From the NCBI GenBank assembly GCA_937942435.1, contig CALDEM010000019.1:62001-126000 (forward strand): a stretch of 64,000 bases of DNA, written 5' to 3'. The notes beneath the pieces are model-generated. The model did not search any database, had not been told where the DNA came from, and worked only from the letters and a program-made list of their open reading frames with translations. Below, piece after piece: positions 1 to 8,582 of the stretch. How positions within the stretch are numbered: the first letter of the stretch is position 1; each line of letters opens with the position of its first letter. A program made the translations under genes and the position numbers. This stretch comes from an uncultured Saprospiraceae bacterium. Its GTDB lineage: Bacteria; Bacteroidota; Bacteroidia; Chitinophagales; Saprospiraceae.

Positions 1-1
1 T

Positions 2-646
2 AGTAACTCAGTAGAACGAACTATAGAAGAAAGAAAAGATCGTATAGATATACCTGAAATCTCAGGTGAAACAGTTAATAATGAGCAATTTGAACGGTTA
101 AGAGAGGCCTATGAGGAGCAAGAACTTGTCTTAGCAGAGCAGGACCAAAAGATAAAAGACCTGCAAGCAGAGAATGATGCTCTTAGAAGAAGAGTAAACG
201 GTAGTTCCTCGACTGCACAAGTACCTCAATCACCACCTTCTGCTCCCACAAGAGATACAAGATCGACTACTGACAACAGAACTGGTGGCGCCGCAGGAGT
301 ACCTTCTTTAGACGACTTACTCAATGAAGCAGACCAAAATCTTGGGACTTCTTCTAATCGTCCGAGTACGACTAACTCCACTGGAACTAAAGAGTCATTG
401 GCCACTTGGTCCTTTGTGTTTAGCAATACCCGTGGAGAGATAGAGTTCTACAGACAAGGACAAAAGTTAATGGCCAGAACTAATTATGAAGGTAGTAGCC
501 GAGTTGACATAAGTGAATTAACACAAAGAGGAGAGCGACTATTAGTTAATGGTAGTCAATCAGGAGAATACTATGTCATCAGAAAAGATGGTGATCTTGA
601 TGCTTATGATCAAAATGGTTTTCAAGTAACTTGCAGAAGGCGATAA
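2..646 (+). CDS. Coiled-coil protein of unknown function, 5'-truncated by the window edge
   Basis: The frame is open from the first bases of the window to a TAA at 644-646, giving about 214 residues with no credible start, so the 5' end lies outside. The visible part begins with a charged stretch that looks like a coiled coil (EQFERLREAYEEQ then KIKDLQAENDALRRR). It continues as a Ser/Thr/Pro-rich low-complexity linker and ends in a compact domain of about 80 residues containing WSFVFSNTRGEIEFYRQG and GEYYVIRKDGDLDAYD. I do not recognise that domain. A TTG at 398 is in frame but sits in the middle of the domain boundary and is unlikely to be the real start. The next gene is 180 bp away. Confidence 0.75.
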   Translation, partial: SNSVERTIEERKDRIDIPEISGETVNNEQFERLREAYEEQELVLAEQDQKIKDLQAENDALRRRVNGSSSTAQVPQSPPSAPTRDTRSTTDNRTGGAAGVPSLDDLLNEADQNLGTSSNRPSTTNSTGTKESLATWSFVFSNTRGEIEFYRQGQKLMARTNYEGSSRVDISELTQRGERLLVNGSQSGEYYVIRKDGDLDAYDQNGFQVTCRRR

Positions 647-693
647 CGGCGTATAATAAGAGACTTAAAAATCTTGTGTTGTCGAGTTATTTG

Positions 694-721
694 AAATGAG
701 TCAGATCAAATGAGTCAGATC
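694..721. repeat. Perfect tandem duplication of a 14-bp unit
   Basis: AAATGAGTCAGATC occurs twice head to tail (694-707 and 708-721) in the spacer before serA. It looks like a slippage or short duplication event. No function is evident. Confidence 0.85.
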
Positions 722-825
722 CCAAAGTGGATCTAACTAATCTTTTGCTTAGTGGTAAGCATTAATCTTTAGCAGCATAGAAAAAGATTATATCTTCGCC
801 CCTTCATCAGAAAAATGGTAAAAAG

Positions 826-1779
826 ATGGGTAAGATATTGATCAATGACGGTATCCAACAAATAGGTGTAGATATGTTGGAAGCTGCAGGGCATACAGTC
901 CACAATGCTAACATTCCACAGGACGAACTTCCGACAAGACTGCAAGAGTTTGATGCTATATGTGTACGTAGCGCAACTAAGGTGAGAACCGATTTGATTG
1001 ATCTCTGTCCTAACCTAAAGGCAATCTGCCGTGGTGGTGTCGGTCTTGATAATATAGATGTCGATCATGCCAAAAGTAAAGGTATAGCTGTCATCAACAC
1101 ACCAGCTGCTTCATCAAGATCAGTAGCCGAGTTGGCATTTGCACATTTGTTTTCGGTAGCGAGATCGCTTTACCTTTCTAATCGAGCGATGCCGACAAAA
1201 GGAAATACTGAGTTTAAAGCGCTGAAAAAATCATACTCTAAAGGTTTTGAGCTTTATGGTAAGACACTGGGTGTTATCGGCTTAGGAAGAATAGGTAGAG
1301 AAACGGCTCAGCTTGCACTCAGCGTAGGTATGAATGTAATCGGTGTAGATCCATATATCAACGAAGCTGAGCTGAAGATAGGAGGAGAAACAGTCAATGC
1401 TTCATATACACTTAAGTCAAGTTCTATGGATGATATGTTAGCAGCGGCTGATGTGATCACGCTTCACGTACCATTTACTGGAGCACCTGTGTTGAGTACA
1501 GATGAGTTTGCCAAGATGAAGGATGGGGTGGTGCTGATCAATGCGTCAAGAGGTGGCACTGTTGATGAAGATGCTATGTTAGCGGCCTTAGAAAGCGGCA
1601 AAATTGCAGCAGCAGGTATAGATGTATTTGTTAGTGAGCCGACACCAAGAGAAGATGTTTTATCTCACCCAAGAGTGTCTTTGACCCCTCATACAGGAGC
1701 TTCCACTAATGAAGCACAGCAAAAGATAGGTATCGAGTTAGCTGAAAAGTTAATCGCTCATTTGGCCTCAATCGCTTAA
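826..1779 (+). CDS. serA: D-3-phosphoglycerate dehydrogenase, short form without ACT domain
   Basis: This is a D-isomer-specific 2-hydroxyacid dehydrogenase of 317 residues. The Rossmann motif GVIGLGRIGRE is central. The catalytic Arg lies in NASRGGTVDE and the catalytic His in LTPHTGAS. The N-terminal half has the VRSATKVR and GLDNIDVDHA pattern of phosphoglycerate dehydrogenases. The likely reaction is 3-phosphoglycerate to 3-phosphohydroxypyruvate, the first step of serine synthesis in the cytosol. The length fits the short class without the C-terminal ACT or ASB regulatory domain, so serine feedback through that domain is not expected. serC, often adjacent in Bacteroidota, is not in the window. 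Another 2-hydroxyacid dehydrogenase specificity is possible but less likely. A possible promoter -10 box TATCTTCG lies at 791-798, and a strong terminator follows. Confidence 0.88.
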   Translation: MGKILINDGIQQIGVDMLEAAGHTVHNANIPQDELPTRLQEFDAICVRSATKVRTDLIDLCPNLKAICRGGVGLDNIDVDHAKSKGIAVINTPAASSRSVAELAFAHLFSVARSLYLSNRAMPTKGNTEFKALKKSYSKGFELYGKTLGVIGLGRIGRETAQLALSVGMNVIGVDPYINEAELKIGGETVNASYTLKSSSMDDMLAAADVITLHVPFTGAPVLSTDEFAKMKDGVVLINASRGGTVDEDAMLAALESGKIAAAGIDVFVSEPTPREDVLSHPRVSLTPHTGASTNEAQQKIGIELAEKLIAHLASIA

Positions 1780-1845
1780 AGGATTAATGTTGGTTGAGGG
1801 AGACACAACTTGTATCTCTCAGATACATAAGAATTTAGATTAAAA

Positions 1846-1880
1846 GAAAAGGAGTACAATAGGTACTCCTTTTCTTTTTC
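1846..1880 (+). terminator. Intrinsic terminator after serA
   Basis: A 12-bp perfect stem (GAAAAGGAGTAC at 1846-1857 paired with GTACTCCTTTTC at 1863-1874) with loop AATAG is followed by TTTTTC. It can serve serA on the plus strand. Confidence 0.9.
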
Positions 1881-1974
1881 ATATAGCATAAGACGAGATC
1901 GATCCATACTGGTGACCTCATAGGGAATATTACTTTGCATACGCAGTCATATTATGATCTTCTTAATATATAGT

Positions 1975-1982
1975 TACCTTTG
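1975..1982 (+). promoter_or_regulatory. Bacteroidota -10 box for the CNNM/CBS gene
   Basis: TACCTTTG matches TANNTTTG exactly, 25 bp before the ATG at 2008. I see no clear TTG element at the usual spacing, so this is a half-supported promoter. Confidence 0.5.
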
Positions 1983-2007
1983 AGGTCAATCTGTCGTCTA
2001 AGAGCAT

Positions 2008-3057
2008 ATGACTTTACTTATAATATACTTCGTTTTTTCAATTGCATTTTCGTTTTTGTGTTCTATACTTGAAGCGGTCTTGCTTAGTATCACGCCTTCG
2101 TACATAAGAGGAAAGGTTCATGATGGCCATGCGATTGGTACAACGCTTGAGGATTTTAAAGAAGATATAGATAGGCCTTTGTCTGCTATCTTAACACTCA
2201 ATACAATAGCACATACAGTAGGTGCGATCTTAGTTGGAGCTCAAGCGAGTAAAGTACTTGGAGCGACTTCTTACTATGGCATAAGTGGTGAAGCAATAGT
2301 TGCGGGTCTCATGACATTCTTCATTCTCATCCTTTCGGAAATAATACCCAAGACGATAGGAGCCAACTACTGGCGGTCGCTAGTGCCATTTACGGTGATG
2401 TCTTTGAAGGCTTTGTTGTTCATCTTAGGGCCATTTGTATGGCTCAGCCAGTTGATCACAAAGAATCTTAAGAACGATAAATCGAAAAGTGTCTTTAGTA
2501 GAGCTGATCTTAGAGCGATGACACAAGCAGGAGAGGACAGTGGAGCGCTGAAGAAAGCTGAGTCTCGTACTATCAATAATGTTCTAAAATTAGATCAGAT
2601 CAAAGTGAAAGCGATCATGACGCCACGGAGTGTTATGAAGTCGACAATAGAAAGTACTACTTTACAAGAGCTTTATGATCGTGAGATGCCTATGAGGTAT
2701 TCGCGTATCCCAGTCTTTGATGTTGATAAAGAAAAAGTATGTGGCGTCATGCTCAAGGATGACTTGTATCAAGGTATAATAGAAGGTAAAGGCGATGATA
2801 AGGTGTCAACTCTTCTTCGACCTCCTGTATTTATAAGTGACGCTGCTCCTCTTACGCAACTGCAAGATAAGCTCATGGAGACGAAAGATCATCTTGCAGT
2901 CGTTACTGATGAGTTTGGAGTTGTGTTTGGTATAGTAACATGGGAAGATCTCATGGAGACAATACTTGGTCTTGAGATAGTTGATGAGACAGATGATATC
3001 GAAGATCTTCAGACCCATGCCCGAGAGCTTTGGGAGAAGCGTCAAAAACAAGGTTAG
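2008..3057 (+). CDS. CNNM/DUF21 transmembrane protein with paired CBS domains (CorC/HlyC-like family)
   Basis: The 349-residue protein has an N-terminal CNNM (DUF21) domain with about four hydrophobic segments, starting LLIIYFVFSIAFSFLCS and including LMTFFILILSEIIPKTIGA, where the SEIIPK motif is typical. Two CBS domains follow (about residues 200-330; IMTPRSVM and VVTDEFGVVFGIVTWEDL are characteristic). The C-terminal CorC_HlyC domain found in longer relatives is missing. The family is linked to Mg2+/Co2+ efflux or homeostasis in the inner membrane, with the CBS pair sensing nucleotides. The old hemolysin label is not supported. It stands alone between a promoter box and the next promoter. 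Confidence 0.88.
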   Translation: MTLLIIYFVFSIAFSFLCSILEAVLLSITPSYIRGKVHDGHAIGTTLEDFKEDIDRPLSAILTLNTIAHTVGAILVGAQASKVLGATSYYGISGEAIVAGLMTFFILILSEIIPKTIGANYWRSLVPFTVMSLKALLFILGPFVWLSQLITKNLKNDKSKSVFSRADLRAMTQAGEDSGALKKAESRTINNVLKLDQIKVKAIMTPRSVMKSTIESTTLQELYDREMPMRYSRIPVFDVDKEKVCGVMLKDDLYQGIIEGKGDDKVSTLLRPPVFISDAAPLTQLQDKLMETKDHLAVVTDEFGVVFGIVTWEDLMETILGLEIVDETDDIEDLQTHARELWEKRQKQG

Positions 3058-3115
3058 TTTCTAATTTCTATGATTTTATGATTCATCGATGAGAGATCAT
3101 TGATGCTTTTACCAC

Positions 3116-3144
3116 TTGCTGATATCAAGAATTGACTATCTTTC
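3116..3144 (+). promoter_or_regulatory. Bacteroidota promoter that fixes the esterase start
   Basis: TTG (3116-3118), an 18-bp spacer and TATCTTTC (3137-3144) match the TTG-N17..20-TANNTTTG pattern. The -10 box lies inside the longer TTG-started reading frame (from 3132), so translation must begin later, at ATG 3168. Confidence 0.7.
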
Positions 3145-3167
3145 CTATTGAATCAATTCTTATAAAG

Positions 3168-4031
3168 ATGCTCAGGACTTCTGTACTAATTCTACTAGCA
3201 AGCTTTCTAACTATGACCATTGTAGCTCAGGAGATTGTGGACCTTCCTATTGCTAAAAATGATGCATCTATCAATTGGCCCGATCAAGAAAAAGATTATT
3301 TTTCAAATATCTGGCAAACACGCGTAATCACCAATGTCTCAAAGCCATCCATGATGGTCTATCGCGCACCAGAAGGTATCGCAACAGGTACATCGGTTAT
3401 CATATGTCCAGGAGGTGCTTTATATGCACACTCTATCGAAAGTGAAGGCATCGCAGTTGCAGAGTGGCTAGCAAAGAGAGGAGTGACAGCTTTTGTCTTA
3501 AAGTATAGATTGGTTCCTACTGGTGAAGATGCAACTAAAGAGATAGCTGAAGAGTGGCAAGAAGGAACAAAAAAAGCTGCGAACTTACTTCATCTATCTG
3601 TTGATGACGCACTTCAAGCTATCTCTCATGTTAGAACCAAAGCCGCGGATTATAATATAGATACTGATAAAATTGGTCTTATGGGTTTCTCTGCTGGAGG
3701 TGCAGTGACGATGGGAGCGACCTACGGCAGTGACGTTACTAATCGCCCTGATTTTATAGCACCTATCTATGCATGGATGGATATTGTGCCTGTGAGCACT
3801 ATGCCTACTGATGCAGGACCTGCCTTTATAGCATGTGCGAGTGATGATCCTCTTGGACTTGCACCTGCAAGTGTAAAGATTTATCAAGATTGGATGGCAG
3901 CTAATAATTTATCTGAACTACACATGTATGCCAATGGAGGTCATGGATTTGGGATGAGACCTAATGGCAAAAACTCTGATAAGTGGATAGAGCATTTTGG
4001 AGAATGGTTAAGAGGACAGGGGTTGATGTAG
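3168..4031 (+). CDS. Exported alpha/beta-hydrolase, acetylxylan-esterase-like
   Basis: The ATG at 3168 gives 287 residues starting with a signal peptide (MLRTSVLILLASFLTMTIVA). A longer frame from TTG 3132 is rejected because it contains the promoter. The fold is alpha/beta hydrolase: oxyanion region VIICPGGALYAHS, nucleophile Ser in GFSAGGA, late Asp in ASDDPLG, catalytic His in NGGHGFG. This matches small Bacteroidota carbohydrate esterases that remove acetyl groups from plant or algal glycans, acting in the periplasm. The exact substrate cannot be read from the sequence. The Gfo/Idh/MocA gene follows after 12 bp and is probably co-transcribed, which fits a sugar-processing role. Confidence 0.82.
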   Translation: MLRTSVLILLASFLTMTIVAQEIVDLPIAKNDASINWPDQEKDYFSNIWQTRVITNVSKPSMMVYRAPEGIATGTSVIICPGGALYAHSIESEGIAVAEWLAKRGVTAFVLKYRLVPTGEDATKEIAEEWQEGTKKAANLLHLSVDDALQAISHVRTKAADYNIDTDKIGLMGFSAGGAVTMGATYGSDVTNRPDFIAPIYAWMDIVPVSTMPTDAGPAFIACASDDPLGLAPASVKIYQDWMAANNLSELHMYANGGHGFGMRPNGKNSDKWIEHFGEWLRGQGLM

Positions 4032-4043
4032 TACAATTTATAA

Positions 4044-5159
4044 ATGATGAATAAAGAGCGCCGTATTTTTATAAAGAAAACTGGTATAGTCACCAGTTTA
4101 ATTGCATCACAGTCGCTCTTGAGCTGTGTTAGATCATCCAATCAGTCAAACTTATTAGAAAGAAAGAAGCTTGGGGTTGCCTTAGTGGGGTTGGGGTATT
4201 ACAGTACAGATCTTCTTGCTCCAGCTTTACAATTAACTAAACATTGCGAACTAAAAGGAATAGTAACCGGTTCGCCTGAGAAAATTTCAATTTGGCAAGA
4301 GCGCTATGACATATCTGACAAGAATGTTTACAACTATGAGAATATGGTCCTTCTCGCTAACAATGATGAGATAGATGTCATATACATAGTTGTTCCAACT
4401 GGTCTTCATATGAAGTATGCGATTAAAGCTGCTGAAACTGGTAAGCATGTATGGTGCGAAAAACCAATGGCCCTTGATGTTCCCCAATGCAAGGCAATAA
4501 TAGATGCATGCTCAAAGAATAAAGTGAGGCTATCGATTGGGTATAGAGTTCAGCATGATCCCAACATGCAAGAAATAATCTCTCTGACAAAAGAAAAAAA
4601 GTTTGGTAAAGTACAAGCGATGTATGCTGGTGCAGGGTATGCAGGAGGTATTGGTACAGGATGGCGATATCAAAAAGCGTTGGGCGGAGGGGCGCTATAT
4701 GATATGGGGGTTTATACTATTAATGCTTTAAGGCACGCTAGTCAGATGGAGCCTTTGGCCGTTGTTTCTGCCACACAAACTACTACGAGACCTGAAGCTT
4801 TTGCTGAAGTAGATGAAACTACTGAATATGTATTAGAATTTGAACGAGGTGTTATTGGTTCTGGAAAAACCAGCGTTGGTGAGGAGATAAATATCCTACA
4901 AGTTTCATGCGAGAAAGGTTCTTATATGCTTTCTCCAATGCAAGCGTATAATGGTCTTAAAGGAGAAAGAACAGATGGTATAAAGATTTTTACAAAAGTA
5001 TCAAATCAACAAGCTTTACAAATGGATAACGATGCCCTTGCCATCTTAAATAATCAGGATGTTTTAGTGCCAGGAATGGATGGGTTACGAGATATTAGAA
5101 TAGTAAATGCTATCCAAAAATCTGCCAAAATAGGTAAGCGCGTAGCGGTTCCTTCATAG
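4044..5159 (+). CDS. Exported Gfo/Idh/MocA-family oxidoreductase (Tat/lipoprotein signal)
   Basis: The N-terminus carries a Tat-like signal (RRIFIKKTG) followed by a hydrophobic segment and a lipobox (SLLSC), so the 371-residue protein is probably exported folded and lipid-anchored. The dinucleotide-binding motif is GVALVGLGYYS. The family catalytic EKP motif is present in WCEKPMALDV, and the C-terminal domain shows GGGALYDMGVY. The family oxidises or epimerises sugars and inositols with tightly bound or soluble NAD(P). Glucose-fructose oxidoreductase is the classical Tat-exported example. It lies 12 bp downstream of the exported esterase, so joint work on periplasmic sugars is a reasonable inference. 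Two ATGs (4044 and 4047) are equally possible starts. Confidence 0.87.
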   Translation: MMNKERRIFIKKTGIVTSLIASQSLLSCVRSSNQSNLLERKKLGVALVGLGYYSTDLLAPALQLTKHCELKGIVTGSPEKISIWQERYDISDKNVYNYENMVLLANNDEIDVIYIVVPTGLHMKYAIKAAETGKHVWCEKPMALDVPQCKAIIDACSKNKVRLSIGYRVQHDPNMQEIISLTKEKKFGKVQAMYAGAGYAGGIGTGWRYQKALGGGALYDMGVYTINALRHASQMEPLAVVSATQTTTRPEAFAEVDETTEYVLEFERGVIGSGKTSVGEEINILQVSCEKGSYMLSPMQAYNGLKGERTDGIKIFTKVSNQQALQMDNDALAILNNQDVLVPGMDGLRDIRIVNAIQKSAKIGKRVAVPS

Positions 5160-5160
5160 G

Positions 5161-5665
5161 TTATTCACGCACATCACTTAAAATTATAAACTCAAAACCG
5201 GAGTTTAAACAAAACTAAGAATGTATTACAACATTGGATGCATCTATATCAGTTGCTGGCCTATCGAGATATTTGTTGCGATTCTGATTATATCTTTTGC
5301 TTTTATAATTTCATCATTTGTTGCAGTGTTCATTACTACGACATCTTCGCAGTTCTCATCACAAGAAGAGGAGCAAGAGTAATTAGAAAGATTGCTGTTG
5401 ATTATATTGACAGAAGTTGAAGACCATTGGTCTGTATTGTTAACATTAGGAGCCATAATAAAAGGAGAACCATCTTGAGTTAGAGATCTCTTGGTTCTTT
5501 ACCATCTTTTAGAGTTGAGGATTTAACAATAAGGTCTCCTATGTATTATTCTTTAAATAAAACACTAGGATCTGAAGAAGCAGCATTCCTTCGACCCAAA
5601 AGTATTTGGAATGATGCGACAATTATCACTGTTAAAATAACTAGTCTTTTGGTTCTACTATCCAT
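5161..5665 (-). pseudogene. Decayed gene for a small secreted protein with an adhesin-like C-terminus
   Basis: On the minus strand an ATG at 5665-5663 opens 39 codons with a clear signal peptide (MDSRTKRLVILTVIIVASF) and hits TAA at 5548-5546. The same frame stays protein-like for about 20 more codons (YIGDLIVKSSTLKDGKEP). The coding signal then jumps frame to a stretch with LTQDGSPFIMAPNVNNTDQW and a Cys cluster (SCSSSCDENC). It shifts again to LNSGFEFIILSDVRE before a TAA at 5163-5161. The final part (IIKAKDIIRIATNISI..., LNSGFE) resembles the short beta-repeat ends of Bacteroidota surface proteins that normally read AG..I.L..GF. At least two stops and two frameshifts point to decay. The parent family is uncertain. 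Confidence 0.55.
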
Positions 5666-5778
5666 GGATGTTATCTATCATAAAATTAGAATGTGGCACA
5701 TGGTAATAAGTCCAATGTGCCATGAAGGATTGAACTTTACTCTATAAAAAATAGGAAAGAGCTATTAAAATATCAAGG

Positions 5779-6171
5779 TCATAAATTAGGATACCCCATC
5801 AACTCCTCATCCCTAACAACCATCAACAATGCTCGATGAGCTGCTATGATATACTCCTCATCGTTAAAGACGATCTCATGGATTCCCCCTTGCATATAGA
5901 CAGCGAGATCGCCCGACCGTGGCTGTAAGGGTACATATTTGACTTGATCGGTCTTATTCTTCCAAGATTCATCATCATCTTGTACCATCGGTATCGGATA
6001 ACCAGGTCCTACTTTGATGACATATCCAGTGCGCAACTCTTCTTTTTTATGCATGCCTTGTGGTAGAAACAGCCCGCTTTCTGTGCGCTGCACAGGAGTA
6101 GTTGGTTTGATCAATATATGATCTCCGATCAAAATGATTTTTGATAGATCCTTTTCCTTTAGCTGGAGCAT
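5779..6171 (-). CDS. Stand-alone GroES-like co-chaperonin family protein
   Basis: The 130-residue protein matches the Cpn10 fold pattern: GDHILIKPTTPVQRTESGLFLP at the start, including the mobile-loop region, then TGYVIKVGPGYP, SGDLAVYM, and a C-terminal DEEYIIAAHRALLMVV. It is longer than classical GroES (about 95 residues) because of an insertion around QDDDESWKNKTDQVKY. No groEL lies beside it. Bacteroidota commonly carry such a divergent extra GroES-like gene, and its partner is unknown to me. It is preceded by one of the best promoters in the window and is transcribed alone. Confidence 0.8.
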   Translation of the reverse strand: MLQLKEKDLSKIILIGDHILIKPTTPVQRTESGLFLPQGMHKKEELRTGYVIKVGPGYPIPMVQDDDESWKNKTDQVKYVPLQPRSGDLAVYMQGGIHEIVFNDEEYIIAAHRALLMVVRDEELMGYPNL

Positions 6172-6200
6172 ACTTGGTGACTTATGGTCATTATAGTGTG

Positions 6201-6229
6201 CAAATATATGTGAAGATCATCTAAAACAA
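6201..6229 (-). promoter_or_regulatory. Bacteroidota promoter of the GroES-like gene
   Basis: On the minus strand TTG (6229-6227), an 18-bp spacer and TATATTTG (6208-6201) match the consensus fully, 30 bp upstream of the ATG at 6171. Confidence 0.75.
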
Positions 6230-6353
6230 GTTGATCCAATAAGTCGCCAGATGACTTAAACTTTCACATATCGAGATGATATATATGAGCAAAAATAACC
6301 ATTTTTGCACTCTACCTAAAAATATGCCATTATAGTGGCACACTCAAGATCGT

Positions 6354-6959
6354 ATGATTAAAATCGAGTTAGACATTGTAGCCTTATCACACAGCGTAAC
6401 TGCATCGCACAACTATGCTGTTGTATTAGGAGAAGTAGATGGAAAGAGGCGTTTGCCAGTGGTCATAGGAGGATTTGAAGCTCAAGCGATCGCTGTTGCA
6501 ATGGAGCAAATGGCTCCTAATCGCCCATTGACCCACGATTTATTTAAGAATACGTTAGAGTCATTTGACGTAGACCTTAAAGAGGTTGTGATCAACAACT
6601 TACTGGATGGAGTCTTCTATGCCAAACTAGTATGTGTCAAGGATGGGGAAGAATACGAGATAGATTCTCGTACTTCTGACGCGATAGCCATGGCAGTGAG
6701 GTTTGATTGTCCGATATATACTTTTGAGTTTATTATGGATTCGGCAGGCGTTGAGCTTGAGGATTCTGATGATCCTGCATCTATGACCAAGCCAAAATCA
6801 AAGAAACCCGAAGGTGCACCACGTCGTGCCTCTGATTATGGTAGTATGTCTGATGAAGAACTTGCTGAAGCGCTCAATGAGGTCTTGGCTAAGGAAGATT
6901 ACGAGAAGGCCGCTAAGATCAGAGATGAGATGCTTAGACGTAAACCAGGAGATAGTTAA
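6354..6959 (+). CDS. DUF151 bifunctional-nuclease-family protein with C-terminal UVR motif
   Basis: Residues 1 to about 135 form the DUF151 domain (LSHSVTASHNYAVVLGE, LPVVIGGFEAQAIAVAMEQ, IDSRTSDAIAMAVR), a family with proposed RNase/DNase activity. After a basic linker, residues about 155-200 form a UVR helical hairpin (ELAEALNEVLAKEDYEKAAKIRDEM), the motif through which UvrB contacts UvrC and which also occurs in McsA and Clp proteins. This domain pairing is common in Bacteroidota. Its substrate is not known. The gene stands alone and ends 23 bp before the convergent threonine aldolase gene. Confidence 0.88.
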   Translation: MIKIELDIVALSHSVTASHNYAVVLGEVDGKRRLPVVIGGFEAQAIAVAMEQMAPNRPLTHDLFKNTLESFDVDLKEVVINNLLDGVFYAKLVCVKDGEEYEIDSRTSDAIAMAVRFDCPIYTFEFIMDSAGVELEDSDDPASMTKPKSKKPEGAPRRASDYGSMSDEELAEALNEVLAKEDYEKAAKIRDEMLRRKPGDS

Positions 6960-6982
6960 TCAGGTTTTTAAAGCAGTCTTTT

Positions 6983-8002
6983 CTATTGATAGAGAGAAGA
7001 AACCACCTCTTTTACTTTCATGATATCCGAGTCACTGAGATCTCTGTGGAAAACAAACCTTATCTCATGAGGCCCAAATTGTACGGCCCCAATATCATGT
7101 TGATTAAGTTTTTCTAAGAAGTCATTAGGTATGCCCTCGTTTGCAAGCGTAAATACAACGATGTTAGTCTTGACAGGTCTTACGCTCTCGACATAGGATT
7201 GAGCATCCAGTAAGCTACCTATCTCTTTTGCTCTTTTATTGTCGATTTTGAGATCGTTTACATGATGATCCAAGGCATATGAACAGGCTGCTGCCAAATA
7301 TCCGGCTTGACGCATCCCGCCGCCCATTACTTTTCGTATGCGTCGAGCCTTTTTGATCATTTCTGTAGAACCGATTAAGACAGAACCGACAGGAGCACCT
7401 AAGCCTTTAGATATACAGATCGATATACTGTCAAACAAAGCACCGACGTCTTGAGTAGATTCTCTTGTTTCAACTAGAACATTAAATAAACGAGCACCGT
7501 CGAGATGTAGCGCCAAACCGCGCGCTTTACACAACTCAGTGATGGGTTTTATCTCTTCGCAAGTATAATAGCTTCCTCCTCCTTTATTACAGCTATTTTC
7601 AAGTACAACGAGTCGTGATATTGGTAACCAATCATAATCTGGCCTGATGGCTTGATCGATTTGTTCTGCTGTGATTTTACCATACTTACCAGGGATGATA
7701 TTCATGGATACGCCAGAGTTGTTAGCATATCCACCGACTTCGTATTGATACACATGAGAGTAGTGGTCGCAGATCACTTCATCTAATGGCTGTGTATGCA
7801 TCTTAATCGCTATCTGATTAGTCATTGTACCCGATGGACAGAACATCGCTGCCTCTTTACCAAACATTTGTGCAGCCTGCGCCTCAAGTGCATTGACACT
7901 AGGGTCCTCACCAAATACATCATCACCTACTTCAGCGGCCATCATAAATGATAGCATGTCCGGTGTAGGTTTAGTAACTGTGTCGGATATGAGATTGATC
8001 AT
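6983..8002 (-). CDS. ltaE: Low-specificity L-threonine aldolase
   Basis: This PLP enzyme of 339 residues belongs to the beta-eliminating lyase group. It opens with INLISDTVTKPTPDML and has DDVFGEDPSVNALE, the CPSGTMTNQIAI cofactor loop, HLDGARLFN with the PLP-contacting Asp, and the Schiff-base lysine in ISKGLGAPVGS. It would cleave threonine or allo-threonine to glycine and acetaldehyde in the cytosol. The length is normal for the family. It is transcribed alone. A weak -10-like TATATTAG lies upstream on the minus strand. Confidence 0.9.
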   Translation of the reverse strand: MINLISDTVTKPTPDMLSFMMAAEVGDDVFGEDPSVNALEAQAAQMFGKEAAMFCPSGTMTNQIAIKMHTQPLDEVICDHYSHVYQYEVGGYANNSGVSMNIIPGKYGKITAEQIDQAIRPDYDWLPISRLVVLENSCNKGGGSYYTCEEIKPITELCKARGLALHLDGARLFNVLVETRESTQDVGALFDSISICISKGLGAPVGSVLIGSTEMIKKARRIRKVMGGGMRQAGYLAAACSYALDHHVNDLKIDNKRAKEIGSLLDAQSYVESVRPVKTNIVVFTLANEGIPNDFLEKLNQHDIGAVQFGPHEIRFVFHRDLSDSDIMKVKEVVSSLYQ

Positions 8003-8132
8003 AGTTTGTACTATGCCGCTAATATAGTACAGTGTTTAAAAGACGGTGATTTTCTTTAACAAAAACTCCCTAATTATAGGTAGTTCTGATCATGGATTTT
8101 CTGTTAACTTGGTCCTTTGTTTTGGACTGATT

Positions 8133-8140
8133 TAGTTTTC
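8133..8140 (+). promoter_or_regulatory. Possible -10 box for the small lipoprotein gene
   Basis: TAGTTTTC fits TANNTTTC, 19 bp before the ATG at 8160. The nearest TTG (8109-8111) is 21 bp upstream, at the edge of the usual spacing. Confidence 0.4.
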
Positions 8141-8159
8141 CGCTTAATAGCACCGGCTT

Positions 8160-8582
8160 ATGCACAGACAAAAGGACTTCTTCGAGAACCATCTCCATTT
8201 ATTGAGAGGAGTATGTCTTATGTGTTTGGTATTTTTGTTACTGGGGACATCATGTTCCGAAAAAAGGAAGTGCTATGAGTTTAAGAGTGGCAACTTTGCC
8301 TACACAGATGACAAGAGAATAGAAACTATAGTACGAACCGATGCAATGCAGGTAGAGACTAACCCTCAAACAGGCGTTGAGATTCATACTTCACTCGAGT
8401 GGGTCAATGAATGCATGTACGTGATGACTTTTGAAAAAGTCTTAAATCATCCGAAAGGTCTGGATGAAATAGTCGGAAGCAAACTTGTTGTTGATATAAT
8501 CGAGACTAATGGCAAAAAATACAAAGCCCATGTAAAGGGAGGAACGATCGATGAAGTCATCGAGTTTGTTAAAACTAATTAG
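8160..8582 (+). CDS. Small lipoprotein of unknown function
   Basis: The 140-residue protein has a basic N-terminus, a hydrophobic segment (GVCLMCLVFLLLG) and a lipobox ending in TSC, so it should be a lipoprotein of about 105 mature residues. The mature part has KCYEFKSGNFAYTDD followed by alternating polar/hydrophobic segments typical of a small beta sheet. I do not recognise a family. Similar short lipoproteins starting with a Cys-containing KSGxF segment are frequent in Bacteroidota. The 3' end overlaps the convergent penicillin-acylase-like gene by 8 bp. Confidence 0.75.
   Translation: MHRQKDFFENHLHLLRGVCLMCLVFLLLGTSCSEKRKCYEFKSGNFAYTDDKRIETIVRTDAMQVETNPQTGVEIHTSLEWVNECMYVMTFEKVLNHPKGLDEIVGSKLVVDIIETNGKKYKAHVKGGTIDEVIEFVKTN

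Noticed and set aside
2367..3051. Minus-strand open frames inside the CNNM/CBS gene
   Set aside because: They lie wholly within a well-supported coding sequence and have atypical composition.
5238..5420. Plus-strand open frame in the spacer after the Gfo/Idh/MocA gene
   Set aside because: It is the antisense shadow of the decayed minus-strand gene, with no start context and no family resemblance.
5541..5747. Plus-strand open frame of 68 codons
   Set aside because: It is antisense to the signal-peptide part of the decayed gene at 5161-5665, with no promoter or homologue-like pattern.
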